DNA of 64,000 nucleotides, from positions 1-64,000 of the forward strand of contig JAFQQT010000082.1 of assembly GCA_017410455.1 (NCBI GenBank), in the 5' to 3' direction. Numbering within the stretch: the stretch's first letter is position 1; every line of letters begins with the position of its first letter. The notes beneath the pieces are model-generated. The model had not been told where the DNA came from and did not search any database. It worked only from the letters and a program-made list of their open reading frames with translations. Shown here piece after piece: positions 33,686-41,987 of this stretch. This stretch comes from Clostridia bacterium. Its GTDB lineage: Bacteria > Bacillota > Clostridia > Christensenellales > Aristaeellaceae. The position numbers and the translations under genes were made by a program.

Positions 33686-34196
33686 AAAGCTGACCCTGAA
33701 GACCAACAAGCTGGCGGTGTGGCTGACCACGGCCTGGCCGCTGGTGATCGCCTGCCTGGTGGTGGGCGTGCCCTCGCTGATCATCTTCCCGGGGAAGGCG
33801 TCGCTGCTGATCATCGGGATGATGCTGCTCATCACGCTGGTGACGCTCGTCTGCTGCTCCCCCATGTACACGGGGACGTACCTTTTCCTGCCGCCGACGG
33901 AGTACAAGGGCGCGCGCCTGCTGGCCCGCCTGGGCCGGCACGAGAGCGAAACGGAGATCTCCTCCGTCAGCCGCGGGGAGATCATCGTCAAGCAGAACCT
34001 GCTGGAAAAGGCGCTCAAGGTGTGCCACATCCGCCAGAAGGGCACGGCCATCTACCTGCGCGGTGTGCCGGAGATGGAAACGGTGAAGGCCTGGCTGGAC
34101 GCCAACTTCCCCGAGAAGACCGCCGTGATGCTGGCTGCCGAGGCCGCCGAGCGCAAGGCGAAGATGGGGAAGAACGGTAAAAAGGGGAAGAAATGA
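33678..34196 (+). CDS. Membrane protein with two helices and a basic tail
   Basis: A 172-residue protein with two adjacent membrane helices (about 15-65: VWLTTAWPLVIACLVVGVPSL and LLIIGMMLLITLVTLVCC), then a soluble domain and a Lys-rich tail (KAKMGKNGKKGKK). It overlaps the preceding gene by eight bases and has GGAGG before the ATG, so the two are co-translated. I do not recognise the family; the arrangement resembles bacterial PH-domain membrane proteins. Confidence 0.75.
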   Translation: MHEKLTLKTNKLAVWLTTAWPLVIACLVVGVPSLIIFPGKASLLIIGMMLLITLVTLVCCSPMYTGTYLFLPPTEYKGARLLARLGRHESETEISSVSRGEIIVKQNLLEKALKVCHIRQKGTAIYLRGVPEMETVKAWLDANFPEKTAVMLAAEAAERKAKMGKNGKKGKK

Positions 34197-34202
34197 TTGG
34201 GG

Positions 34203-34234
34203 GCGGGGCTGTCGGTGGACGGCTCCGCTTTTTT
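34203..34234 (+). terminator. Intrinsic terminator
   Basis: An 11-bp stem (gcggggctgtc with gacggctccgc, two G-U pairs), GGTG loop and six T residues. Confidence 0.85.
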
Positions 34235-34356
34235 ATGACATTTCAGACGCGAATCTGTATCCTTGGGACAAAAGCTCTTGGCGTGGGAGGAAAGAAATGC
34301 TATACTGAGCATGTCAGCTGAGGAATTCAACGCTGACGGAAGGATGGGAGATAAAT

Positions 34357-34569
34357 ATGACGCAGAAGCAGTATGTGTGCGTGAAGTGTGGCTGCACGCA
34401 GTATGAGAGCGACCAGTTCCAGGCCACCGGCGGCAACTTCGCCAAGTTCTTTGACATTCAGAACAAGAAGTTCATCACCGTTTCCTGCGCGCAGTGCGGG
34501 TATACCGAGCTGTACAAGGCCCAGGGCAAGGACGGCAGCGATATCATTGACTTCCTGTTCGGCAACTGA
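34357..34569 (+). CDS. Small zinc-ribbon protein
   Basis: A 70-residue protein with two Cys pairs, CVKCGC at 8-13 and CAQCGY at 44-49, forming a zinc ribbon. The sequence TELYKAQGKDGSDIIDFLFGN at the end fits the predicted nucleic-acid-binding zinc-ribbon family (COG3478-like). The exact role is unknown. A -10 (TATACT at about 34302) lies upstream. A small membrane protein gene follows after 27 bases. Confidence 0.85.
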   Translation: MTQKQYVCVKCGCTQYESDQFQATGGNFAKFFDIQNKKFITVSCAQCGYTELYKAQGKDGSDIIDFLFGN

Positions 34570-34596
34570 CGCTTTCCCAAAATCGGAGGAGCAAAG

Positions 34597-34809
34597 ATGA
34601 AAAGAAGGCATCTGCCCCTTGTGACAGCCATCGCGTCCACAGTGTGCGCCGCCGCGTGGCTGGTGAACTGCGTGCTGGACATGATGCTGCCCGGCGTGGG
34701 GCACCTGGTGAAGGACGTGCTGCTGACTCTTGTGTGGAGCCTCAGCGCGGTGGGCTGGTGGTGCAAATGGAGCCATGAGCGCCGTGCGGTGCGCAGCGCG
34801 TACATGTGA
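34597..34809 (+). CDS. Small membrane protein (70 aa)
   Basis: The protein has two membrane helices (about 8-28 and 38-56) and a basic end. GGAGGAG precedes the ATG. No family recognised. It is co-directional with the zinc-ribbon gene with a short gap and so probably shares its transcript. Confidence 0.65.
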   Translation: MKRRHLPLVTAIASTVCAAAWLVNCVLDMMLPGVGHLVKDVLLTLVWSLSAVGWWCKWSHERRAVRSAYM

Positions 34810-34813
34810 GCAG

Positions 34814-34846
34814 CAAAAACCCGGTCGGGAGCGATCCTGACCGGGT
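34814..34846 (-). terminator. Terminator of the PrdX/HAD transcription unit
   Basis: A 12-bp stem (acccggtcggga with tcctgaccgggt, one G-U pair). On the minus strand it is followed by TTTTT, so it mainly ends the minus-strand unit. Confidence 0.8.
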
Positions 34847-34857
34847 ATCACGTTCAT

Positions 34858-35346
34858 TCAGATAAAGACGGGCTCATGCCCCAGCGCAGGCACCACCTGC
34901 TCCCAGAACACCCGCTGATCAAATAGCACCGTGGCCGTGTTGTCGCAGGGGTGGAAGGCGATGCGTCCCGGACGCTGCACGTCCCGGTCAAAGGCCAGGC
35001 GGATGCGGTTTTCCGGGTCGAACCACAGCCCCAGGGGCGACAGGCTCCCCGGTTCCAGGTGCAGCATCTCCGGCAGGCATTCCGGCGGCGCGAAGGATAG
35101 CCGCGAGGAACCCAGGCGCTTGCTGACGTCCGACGTGCGGAAGGGCTTGTCCGGCACGGTCACATACAGGAAGAAAACCGTTCTGGGTGTGTTGCACAGC
35201 AGCAGGTTCTTGCAGAAGGTCACGTCTGATGCGGCATAGGGCAGCGCCAGGCAGTCCTCCATGGTGTGGGCGGGGGCATGCTCGTGGTATTCGTGGGGGA
35301 TATTAAGCGTGCGGATGCGGGTCATGATGGTTTCCCGGGTGGTCAT
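34858..35346 (-). CDS. PrdX/YbaK-type prolyl-tRNA editing protein
   Basis: A 162-residue protein of the YbaK/ProX family, which hydrolyses mischarged aminoacyl-tRNA such as Ala-tRNA(Pro). Features include HAPAHTMEDC (24-33), CKNLLLCNTP with the conserved Lys (45-54), RLGSSRLSFAPPECL (77-91) and GSLSPLGLWFD (99-109). AAGGAG precedes the ATG. A HAD-family gene lies 12 bases upstream in the same direction. Confidence 0.88.
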   Translation of the reverse strand: MTTRETIMTRIRTLNIPHEYHEHAPAHTMEDCLALPYAASDVTFCKNLLLCNTPRTVFFLYVTVPDKPFRTSDVSKRLGSSRLSFAPPECLPEMLHLEPGSLSPLGLWFDPENRIRLAFDRDVQRPGRIAFHPCDNTATVLFDQRVFWEQVVPALGHEPVFI

Positions 35347-35358
35347 GGCAGATGCTCC

Positions 35359-36096
35359 TTATTCGCATTTTTCCAGCGCGGACAGTAGCTCATCCCAGTG
35401 ATGGATGTGCAGGTGGGCGCCTTCGATGGTCAGTCCGGCGTTCTTGCTGGCAAAGCCGTTGGGGATGGTTTGTTCCTCGTACCAGACGGGAAAAAGCCCG
35501 GCGGCCTGTGCGCCGAGGACGTCTGCGCTGATCTGGTCACCGCAGAACCATACGTCCTCCGGTGCAAGGCTCGCTCTGGCCAGCGCGGCGCGGAAAATCA
35601 GCGGATCGGGCTTGCGTACGCCGTAGTCGCTGCTGGCAATGACGAACTCGAACGCATGCGCCGGCAGCAGTCGCTCAAGCCGGTCGGCCAGGGCTGCGCC
35701 CGACCAGCCCAGGTTGCTGATGACGCCCGTGCGGATGCCGCGCAGCTTTAGTCCGGCGAGCATTCTGGCGGCGCCGGGCATAGGTTCGCCGAGGCAGGCA
35801 GCTGTCCAGAGCAGCTTCTCGATCTCCTCCATGGGCAGATGAAAGGTCAACCCCAGCAGGTCGTATTTCAGGCGCAGCTGCTGATGCTCATGCAGTTCCC
35901 AGCCGCTGTGGCGGCAGTCCCGCGCGGCCAGGAACAGCTCAGTGCCCAGCCGGGCGGCTTCCTCCGGCGTGACACGGCGCGGGTTGTCCTTCACATAGGC
36001 GAACACGACCTGCTCGCCTCGCAGGAAATCCGTTTCCGGCTCCCAGGCCAGCGTGTGGGCATAATCGAACAGGATCATCCTCGGCTTGCGCGGCAT
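35359..36096 (-). CDS. HAD-superfamily hydrolase with non-standard first motif
   Basis: A 245-residue HAD protein. Motif I reads FDYAHTL (residues 9-15), so the nucleophile Asp is present but the second Asp of DxDxT is replaced by Ala, which normally serves as general acid in phosphatases. Motif II is GVISNLGWSG, motif III has RKPDPLIF and motif IV is CGDQISADVLGAQAAG. The cap is a helical bundle (about 20-100). The ATG at 36096 follows AGGAGG; upstream in-frame codons read across the pfk promoter region. The substrate is unknown; a dehalogenase-like or weak phosphatase activity is possible. Confidence 0.85.
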   Translation of the reverse strand: MPRKPRMILFDYAHTLAWEPETDFLRGEQVVFAYVKDNPRRVTPEEAARLGTELFLAARDCRHSGWELHEHQQLRLKYDLLGLTFHLPMEEIEKLLWTAACLGEPMPGAARMLAGLKLRGIRTGVISNLGWSGAALADRLERLLPAHAFEFVIASSDYGVRKPDPLIFRAALARASLAPEDVWFCGDQISADVLGAQAAGLFPVWYEEQTIPNGFASKNAGLTIEGAHLHIHHWDELLSALEKCE

Positions 36097-36141
36097 TGGC
36101 GGCTCCTCCTGCGAAAAAACAATGCAAATTGCAATTTCCTG

Positions 36142-36170
36142 TGGAAAAGATGGGGTATACATGGTATAAT
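36142..36170 (+). promoter_or_regulatory. Promoter of the phosphofructokinase gene
   Basis: A perfect TATAAT (36165-36170) with TGGAAA (36142-36147) 17 bases upstream, between divergent genes. Confidence 0.6.
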
Positions 36171-36214
36171 ATACGCAATAGCTCCGAAAATCAAGTACAG
36201 GAGGCGTTTTTGCA

Positions 36215-37285
36215 ATGAAGAGGAGAATCGGTATCCTGACCAGCGGCGGCGACTGCCCCGGCCTGAATGCGGCCATCCGCGGTGTGACCCGCGCGGCTTA
36301 TGAGATGTTCGACGCGGAGATCATCGGCATCCATGACGGCTACCGCGGCCTGATCGAGGGCGATTATCAGGAAATGAAGAAGAGCGATTTCTCCGGCATC
36401 CTGACCCTGGGCGGCACCATCCTCGGCACCGCCCGCACACCCTTCCGCGACATGCGCAAGATCGGCGAGGACAAGGTCGATAAAGTCGCCGCGATGAAGA
36501 AGACCTACAAGGACCTGAAGCTGGACTGCCTGGTGACCCTGGGCGGCAACGGCACCCACAAGACCGCCAACCTCCTGTCCCAGGAGGGCCTGAACGTCAT
36601 CGGCCTGCCCAAGACCATCGACAACGACCTCTACGGCACCGACTTCACCTTCGGCTTCCACACCGCGTTGGACATTGCCACCGACGTCATCGACCGCATC
36701 CACACCACCGCTGCCTCCCACGGCCGCTGCATGGTCATTGAGATCATGGGCAACAAGGCGGGCTGGCTGACGCTGTATTCCGGCGTGGCGGGCGGCGCAG
36801 ACGTGATCCTGCTGCCGGAGATCCCCTATGACATCGAGAAGGTGGCCAGGGTGGCCGAGAAGCGCGCCAAGTCTTCCAAGGGCTTCACCATCATCGCCGT
36901 GGCCGAGGGCGCCATGACCCCCGAGGAGGCGAAGATGAAGAAGAAGGAGCGCGAGGCCAGGCGCGCCGCCGAGCATTTCTCCGCCAGCGCCTATGTGGCC
37001 CAGCAGCTGCGCGAGCTGGTGGGCGTGGAGGCCCGCAGCGTCGTGCCCGGCCACATCCAGCGCGGCGGCAGCCCCAATGCCTACGACCGCGTGCTGTCCA
37101 CCCAGTTCGGCGTCCATGCGGCGGAGCTGATCCGTGACGGCGTCTTCGGCGTGACGGTGGCCCTGCGCGGCAACGAGATCGTCCACAACCGCCTGGAGGA
37201 CATCGCCGGCGTGCCCAAGCTCGTGCCCACCGATCACCAGATGATCCTGACCGCCAAAAACATGGGCATCTCCTTCGGCGACTGA
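36215..37285 (+). CDS. pfkA: 6-Phosphofructokinase, group III-like (ATP or PPi)
   Basis: A 356-residue phosphofructokinase that phosphorylates fructose 6-phosphate in glycolysis. The family segments are GGDCPGLNAAIRG (11-23), TLGGTILGTARTPF, LGGNGTHKTA (108-117), PKTIDNDLYGTD and GHIQRGGSPNAYDR. The phosphoryl-donor site has GGNGT, where ATP enzymes usually have GGDGS, and PKTIDND, where ATP enzymes have PGTIDND; a Lys in PKTIDND is typical of PPi-using or mixed-group enzymes. The Gly after Asn argues for ATP. The donor should therefore be treated as open. AGGAGG lies before the ATG. Confidence 0.93.
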   Translation: MKRRIGILTSGGDCPGLNAAIRGVTRAAYEMFDAEIIGIHDGYRGLIEGDYQEMKKSDFSGILTLGGTILGTARTPFRDMRKIGEDKVDKVAAMKKTYKDLKLDCLVTLGGNGTHKTANLLSQEGLNVIGLPKTIDNDLYGTDFTFGFHTALDIATDVIDRIHTTAASHGRCMVIEIMGNKAGWLTLYSGVAGGADVILLPEIPYDIEKVARVAEKRAKSSKGFTIIAVAEGAMTPEEAKMKKKEREARRAAEHFSASAYVAQQLRELVGVEARSVVPGHIQRGGSPNAYDRVLSTQFGVHAAELIRDGVFGVTVALRGNEIVHNRLEDIAGVPKLVPTDHQMILTAKNMGISFGD

Positions 37286-37302
37286 CAATTTTCCGCCTGT
37301 GT

Positions 37303-37330
37303 ATTGCCGCTGCCATGGCGCAGCGGCAAT
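37303..37330. other. Perfect 11-bp hairpin without T run
   Basis: attgccgctgc pairs perfectly with gcagcggcaat around a six-base loop, between the phosphofructokinase and permease genes. Without a T run it is more likely an RNA-processing or stability element than a strong terminator. Confidence 0.5.
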
Positions 37331-37361
37331 GCCATGTTCATCAATGCCTGACACAGAAAGG

Positions 37362-38642
37362 ATGACCCCTTTGGTTCCAGCCATCATTCTCTTTGCCGTC
37401 GCTTACATCCTGATGATGATCTTCGATAATCATCGCCCGTGGATTGCCATGGGTGCGGCGGTGGCCTTCATCGTCACGGGACTGCTGCCCCTGGGGGACG
37501 TCGCTGCCTCCGTCGACCTGAACGTGCTGCTGATGATGGCGGGCACGATGGGTCTGGTGAGCCTGTTCTTCGAGAGCCGCATGCCTGCCCTTCTGGCCGA
37601 CCTGGTGATGGAGCGGGTCAGCAGCGTGCAGATGGCTGTCGTGGCCCTGGCCCTTTTTGCTGGCGTAATTTCCGCCTTCATGGACAATGTGGCGACGGTG
37701 CTGATGGTCGCTCCCGTGGCGATGGAGATCTGCAAGAAGCTGGACACGAACCCCATCCCATTCATCATCGCCATCGCCGTGTCCTCCAACCTGCAGGGCG
37801 CTGCGACGCTGGTGGGCGACACCACCGCCATCATGCTGGGCTCTGCGCAGGGGATGAGCTTCACCGATTTCTTCTGGTATCACGGAAAGCCCGGCATGTT
37901 CTTCATCGTGGAGCTTGGCGCACTGCTGTCGGCAATGATCCTCTTCGTCCTGTTCCGCGGCGCCAAGGGCAGGATCCCCAAGGTCACTCAGCGCACCGAG
38001 GTCACCGATTTCGTTCCCACCATCCTGCTGGTGGGCTCCATCGTCCTGCTGATCGTCGCGTCCTTCATCCCGGTAAAGCCGGATGTGACCAACGGCCTGA
38101 TCTGCTGCGGCATGCTGCTGATCGGCATCATCCACAACTTCATCCGCAACAGGAGCCTGGACGCCATCGTCAAGCCCCTCAGGAGCATCGACCTGATGAC
38201 CATCGGCCTCCTGCTGGGCCTGTTCCTGATGATCGGCGGCATCAAGGCGCAGGGCGTCATCGATGCGGCGGCAAACCTGCTGGCCCGGGTGGGCGGCGGC
38301 AATGTGTTCCTGCTGTACACCATCATCGTGTGGGCGTCGGTGCTCATTTCCGCATTCATCGACAACATCCCCTATGTGGCCACGATGATCCCCGTCATTG
38401 CCAGCATGTCCGCCACCCTGGGCATCGACCCCACGGTGCTGTACTTCGGCCTGCTCTCCGGCGCGACCCTGGGCGGCAACTGCACCCCCATCGGCGCCTC
38501 GGCCAACATTACCGGCATCAGCATCCTGGAAAACGTGGGTTACGACGTCAAGAACAAGGACTTCCTGCGCATCGGCATTCCCTTCACGCTGGCGGCCATC
38601 ATCCCGGCATATGTGCTCATCTGGCTGCTGTTCGGCGTGTGA
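37362..38642 (+). CDS. SLC13/ArsB-type anion permease
   Basis: A 426-residue membrane protein with about eleven helices in two homologous halves. The repeated signatures SAFMDNVATVLMVAPVAME and SAFIDNIPYVATMIPV, each in a half, and GDTTAIMLG with GGNCTPIGASANIT are typical of the ion-transporter superfamily that includes ArsB, CitM and NhaD. The substrate (a dicarboxylate, arsenite or sodium exchange) cannot be told. ATG 37362 is immediately adjacent to AAAGG, so the TTG at 37371 with better spacing may be the true start. Confidence 0.85.
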   Translation: MTPLVPAIILFAVAYILMMIFDNHRPWIAMGAAVAFIVTGLLPLGDVAASVDLNVLLMMAGTMGLVSLFFESRMPALLADLVMERVSSVQMAVVALALFAGVISAFMDNVATVLMVAPVAMEICKKLDTNPIPFIIAIAVSSNLQGAATLVGDTTAIMLGSAQGMSFTDFFWYHGKPGMFFIVELGALLSAMILFVLFRGAKGRIPKVTQRTEVTDFVPTILLVGSIVLLIVASFIPVKPDVTNGLICCGMLLIGIIHNFIRNRSLDAIVKPLRSIDLMTIGLLLGLFLMIGGIKAQGVIDAAANLLARVGGGNVFLLYTIIVWASVLISAFIDNIPYVATMIPVIASMSATLGIDPTVLYFGLLSGATLGGNCTPIGASANITGISILENVGYDVKNKDFLRIGIPFTLAAIIPAYVLIWLLFGV

Positions 38643-38665
38643 ACCTGTCCCGAAAATACTGCAAA

Positions 38666-38698
38666 CCCCATCGGCGCAGAAGCACGATGGGGCTTTTC
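38666..38698 (+). terminator. Terminator of the permease gene
   Basis: ccccatcg and cgatgggg form an 8-bp stem, followed by cttttcc on the plus strand. Confidence 0.65.
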
Positions 38699-38727
38699 CT
38701 TTGTGGTTTCGGTGCGCTGGTGGGCTG

Positions 38728-38997
38728 TTACTGGCCCGCCATGCCGCGCTCGGCCTGCTCGATGAGGCGCTTGACCATGTAGCCGCCGATGTAGCCGGCC
38801 TGGCGGGAGGGCAGGTCGCCGTTGTAGCCCTGCTTGAGGTTGATGCCCAGCTCGCTGGCGATCTCGTACTTCATGTTGTTCAGGGCCTGCTTGGCCTCGG
38901 GCACCATGGCGCCGCGCTGGTTGGAGTTGTTGGAGCTGCTGTTGGTGTTGCTGTTGTTGTTGTTCATGGGAGCCTGATTCTGGTTGTTCATATACAT
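38728..38997 (-). CDS. Alpha/beta-type small acid-soluble spore protein, Asn-rich N-terminus
   Basis: An 89-residue SASP. The conserved core lies in residues 30-85: VPEAKQALNNMKYEIASELGI and GYNGDLPSRQAGYIGGYMVKRLIEQAE, which include the GPR-protease region and the DNA-binding helices. The N-terminal 28 residues are an unusual Asn/Ser-rich stretch. SASPs coat spore DNA and protect it from UV and heat. AGGAGG precedes the start. It is downstream of another SASP gene with a 31-base gap. Confidence 0.95.
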   Translation of the reverse strand: MYMNNQNQAPMNNNNSNTNSSSNNSNQRGAMVPEAKQALNNMKYEIASELGINLKQGYNGDLPSRQAGYIGGYMVKRLIEQAERGMAGQ

Positions 38998-39028
38998 GGG
39001 AATTCCTCCTTGTTGTTGGTTGATCTGG

Positions 39029-39235
39029 TTACTGGCCCTTCATCTGGCGCTCGGCCTGTTCGACCAGGCGCTTGACCATGTAGCCGCCGACGTAGCCGTT
39101 TTCGCGGGCGGAGAGGTCGCCGTTGTAGCCCTTCTTGAGGTTCACGCCCAGTTCGCGGGCAATCTCGTACTTCATGTTGTCCAGCGCGCCGCGGGCTTCG
39201 GGCACCATCTGGCCCTTGGACTTCTGGCTGCTCAT
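39029..39235 (-). CDS. Alpha/beta-type small acid-soluble spore protein
   Basis: A 68-residue SASP whose core closely matches its neighbour (VPEARGALDNMKYEIARELGV; GYNGDLSARENGYVGGYMVKRLVEQAE). ATG 39235 (MSSQKSKG) is preferred because AGGAGGTG ends seven bases before it; an ATG at 39241 is too near. With the adjacent gene it is direct evidence of endospore formation. The pair probably arose by duplication. Confidence 0.95.
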   Translation of the reverse strand: MSSQKSKGQMVPEARGALDNMKYEIARELGVNLKKGYNGDLSARENGYVGGYMVKRLVEQAERQMKGQ

Positions 39236-39396
39236 CTGCATTCACCTCCTGCCTGGGGGATTGAAGCGGCCAGGGGCGTTCCTGCAGCGCTGGCCGCGGG
39301 TGTGCCGTCTGGTCGTTTCGGTTTCTATTGTGCGCAGAAGATGGCGCATTACGCTGGCAATGGCATGCATGGCTGGTATGGGGCAGGAAACTGCAC

Positions 39397-39429
39397 GAAA
39401 AATGGCAGCGCCATGCCGTCAGCGCTGCC
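39397..39429 (-). terminator. Second terminator downstream of the sporulation lipoprotein gene
   Basis: ggcagcgc with gcgctgcc forms a perfect 8-bp stem and is followed on the minus strand by ATTTTTCG. Confidence 0.6.
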
Positions 39430-39546
39430 GGGGGAACGGGACGCAGCCCGGCGCAACACCCGGCCCGTCAGCCAGCCGAAGCCGCACGGCATGCAGGCGG
39501 ACGGCGGGGGACGATGCGGCAGGGTGAATCGCGGGGCTTCTTCAGC

Positions 39547-39573
39547 AAAAAGCTGCGCCCGTCGGGGACGCAG
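39547..39573 (-). terminator. Terminator of the sporulation lipoprotein gene
   Basis: On the minus strand ctgcgtcc pairs with gggcgcag (one G-U pair) and is followed by CTTTTT, 39 bases after the stop codon. Confidence 0.7.
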
Positions 39574-39611
39574 CGGGGGCTGCCATGAAAGGATATGCAG
39601 TGCGGGCGGGA

Positions 39612-40187
39612 TTATGCGCCGGTGATCTTGCGGATGATGGCGTCCAGATCGCTCTGCAGGGCGTTCATGTCGCTCATGGTCGTCAGGCGTTCGCCCAGGG
39701 TATCCAGGGCGTCCATCAGGGTCGCGTCGGCGGTGATGGCAACATCCGTCACCCCGGAGATCACGCTGTCGATGCGCTCCTGCACGATGTCGCGCAGGCG
39801 CTGGTCGATGCCGCCCTTGTACTGGTCGTCGAACTCAAGGGCTACAGCGGCGCGGTTGCCGGCGATGACCACCTGCGCGTCGTCCACCTCGCTCAGGCGC
39901 TCGAGTTCATCCTCGATCTGCTCCACGGCGCGGCGGACCTTGTCCATGCTGGTCACGCCCGTCGATTCAGGGACCGTCGTGGACGATGAGGTCGGGTCCG
40001 GCAGGATGTCGGGCATCATGTCATCGGTCGTCTGCGGGATCACGCCCGTGGCCGTGGGCAGCATGTCCATGACAGGCGGCGTGGTGCCGGGCGGCGTGGT
40101 GGCGGTGGCCATGTCCGTGGTGGTGGCGCAGGCGCAAAGGGTCAGCGCGCTGGCGAGCAGCGTCAGGGTCAAAAGGGTCTTCTTCAT
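39612..40187 (-). CDS. YhcN/YlaJ-type sporulation lipoprotein
   Basis: A 191-residue lipoprotein with signal peptide MKKTLLTLTLLASALTLCAC (lipobox TLCAC). A linker rich in Thr, Pro and Met (about 25-75) leads to a C-terminal domain with VDDAQVVIAGNRAAVALEF and VTDVAITADATLMDALDTLGE, typical of the YhcN/YlaJ family found in spore membranes. The ATG at 40187 was chosen because GGAGG lies eight bases before it. It sits beside the SASP genes, fitting a sporulation role. Confidence 0.85.
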   Translation of the reverse strand: MKKTLLTLTLLASALTLCACATTTDMATATTPPGTTPPVMDMLPTATGVIPQTTDDMMPDILPDPTSSSTTVPESTGVTSMDKVRRAVEQIEDELERLSEVDDAQVVIAGNRAAVALEFDDQYKGGIDQRLRDIVQERIDSVISGVTDVAITADATLMDALDTLGERLTTMSDMNALQSDLDAIIRKITGA

Positions 40188-40262
40188 TGTGTTCACCTCC
40201 TCGCCGGATAGTGTGCACCGGGGCGGCTGGAGGCAGTCAAGAAAATTTTACACCTTGCAGCC

Positions 40263-40290
40263 TTGCGCTGCGCGGTCATTGTGCTATAAT
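40263..40290 (+). promoter_or_regulatory. Promoter of the twin VanY operon
   Basis: TTGCGC (40263-40268) and a perfect TATAAT (40285-40290) with a 16-base spacer. Confidence 0.65.
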
Positions 40291-40328
40291 AGAAGCGTGG
40301 AAATATCGAAACCGATCCGGAGGGGAAC

Positions 40329-41018
40329 ATGGCAAACGTACTGGGCAAGTTGCTGTCGCTGGCTGCGGCAGGCACGATGATGATATCCAACTCGCTGTTG
40401 ATGGCAGCGCCGCAAAACGATGTGAACGGCCTGCTGTTCCTGCAGAACAGGCAGTGGCGCGTCAGCAAGTATTATGAGCCGGAAACCATCAAGGCAGACG
40501 TGCCGGGTCAGCTGCAGGACATGCGGGCGGACGCGGCGGCGGCGCTGGAAGAGATGTTCGCGGCCTGCAAGGCGGAGACCGGCGTGACGCTCAAGGCCGT
40601 CAGCGGCTACCGCAGCTATCAGCGGCAGTCCACCATCTACCAGAACAAGCTCGACCGCGTGGGTACCCGCGAGAAGGCGGATCAGTATGTGGCCCGCCCC
40701 GGCGCCTCGGAGCATCAGCTGGGGCTGGCCATGGACGTGGGCCAGAAGAGCGACGACGTCAACCTGACCTCCTCCTTCGGGCGCACCAAGGGCGGCAAAT
40801 GGGTGGCGGAGCACTGCTGGGAGTACGGCTTCATCCTCCGCTACCAGGAGGATTGGGTGGACGTGACCGGCTATGAGTACGAGCCCTGGCACGTGCGCTA
40901 TGTGGGCAAGGAGAACGCGCGGCTTATCCAGGAGGCGGACATGCCCCTGGAGACCTATCTGCTGCTGATGCGCGAGGATACCTTGCTGTGGATCCTGACG
41001 GGGGAGGAGCAGGAATGA
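40329..41018 (+). CDS. VanY-family D-alanyl-D-alanine carboxypeptidase
   Basis: A 229-residue peptidase M15B (VanY) homologue with an N-terminal signal-like segment (about 7-27). The zinc-site motifs are SGYRSYQRQ, SEHQLGLAMDVG (His and Asp) and EPWHVRYVG (His). These enzymes trim the terminal D-Ala from peptidoglycan precursors. Its stop overlaps the start of a second VanY gene as ATGA, and the two products share the same motifs, so they arose by duplication. No vancomycin-resistance genes lie near, so a normal wall-maturation or sporulation role is more likely. Confidence 0.9.
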   Translation: MANVLGKLLSLAAAGTMMISNSLLMAAPQNDVNGLLFLQNRQWRVSKYYEPETIKADVPGQLQDMRADAAAALEEMFAACKAETGVTLKAVSGYRSYQRQSTIYQNKLDRVGTREKADQYVARPGASEHQLGLAMDVGQKSDDVNLTSSFGRTKGGKWVAEHCWEYGFILRYQEDWVDVTGYEYEPWHVRYVGKENARLIQEADMPLETYLLLMREDTLLWILTGEEQE

Positions 41019-41866
41019 AGAGCTTTGCACGACTGATTTGCCTGCTGGCGGCGCTGCTGCTGGCCGTTCCGGCTCTGGCGCGGGCCGAGGATGAGGAGAT
41101 CTACTTCAGCGACATGCTGGGCGTGAACATCGTTACCTATGACAATGTGCCCTGGGATTTCCCCGTGGATATTATGGACATGGATCCGGCGCTCATCCGC
41201 CTGGCAAACAAGCAGACGCTGCTGCCCAAGGATTTTGTCCCCGAGAACCTGGTGGACGTGCCGAAGCTGCGCCTGAACGACGCGGGGGAGAACACCTCCG
41301 GCGGCGTGCGGTATGTGGACGGCCCCTGGCAGCTCAGCCGCGAGTGCCTGGAGGCGCTGGTGGCGCTGTGCGACGCGGCCCGTGCCGAGGGGCACGAGCT
41401 GTACCTCAAGAGCGGCTACCGCTCCTACCGCACCCAGTCCTACATGTATGAGAACCGCCTGAAGAAGTACGGCTACGACGACGGCTGGGTGGCCCGTCCC
41501 GGCTCCAGCGATCACCAGACCGGCCTGGGCTGCGACGTGGTGCCAAAGAAGTGGACGGACCGCGGCATGAACGAGGACATGGCCAAAGAGCCGGAGACCC
41601 AGTGGATGGCGGAGAACTGCGCCCGCTTCGGCTTCATCCTCCGCTACCCCGCCGACAAGGAGGACGTGACGGAGATCAACTACGAGCCCTGGCACCTGCG
41701 CTATGTGGGCGTGCCCGTGGCGACCTATATCATGGAGAATGGCCTGACGCTGGAGGAGTTCCATGTGGAGCTGGCGGAGGCGATCGAGACCTTCGTGGCC
41801 GCTGGCGGCCCTGTGTGGCTGGTGGATGACTTCGCCCAGGTGTCTGCGGAGGATAAGTACGACTGA
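41015..41866 (+). CDS. Second VanY-family D-alanyl-D-alanine carboxypeptidase
   Basis: A 283-residue secreted M15B peptidase with signal peptide MKSFARLICLLAALLLAVPALA. The catalytic motifs are SGYRSYRTQ, SDHQTGLGCDVV and EPWHLRYVG. It has an extra N-terminal region of about 90 residues compared with its partner. Its start overlaps the partner's stop (ATGA). The two may differ in substrate or in time of expression. Confidence 0.9.
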   Translation: MKSFARLICLLAALLLAVPALARAEDEEIYFSDMLGVNIVTYDNVPWDFPVDIMDMDPALIRLANKQTLLPKDFVPENLVDVPKLRLNDAGENTSGGVRYVDGPWQLSRECLEALVALCDAARAEGHELYLKSGYRSYRTQSYMYENRLKKYGYDDGWVARPGSSDHQTGLGCDVVPKKWTDRGMNEDMAKEPETQWMAENCARFGFILRYPADKEDVTEINYEPWHLRYVGVPVATYIMENGLTLEEFHVELAEAIETFVAAGGPVWLVDDFAQVSAEDKYD

Positions 41867-41958
41867 GAGATCATGCTGCTGCGCGGGTTGCGTGGCAGCT
41901 TTTTTGTGCGATGAATACAATGTTTACAATTTGTTCACAATTAGACCAACATTGACTA

Positions 41959-41987
41959 TTGACTTTCTTTGACCAAAGGTGTATCAT
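41959..41987 (+). promoter_or_regulatory. Promoter of the Hsp20 gene
   Basis: TTGACT (41959-41964) and TATCAT (41982-41987) with a 17-base spacer in an AT-rich stretch. A second TTGACT lies seven bases upstream. No CIRCE-type inverted repeat is present. Confidence 0.65.

Larger units (their letters stand above)
39242..39611. other. 370-base gene-free spacer with two minus-strand terminators
   Basis: No open frame with a ribosome site is evident. Two hairpins with T runs on the minus strand are listed separately, and the rest is unstructured GC-rich sequence. Confidence 0.6.
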
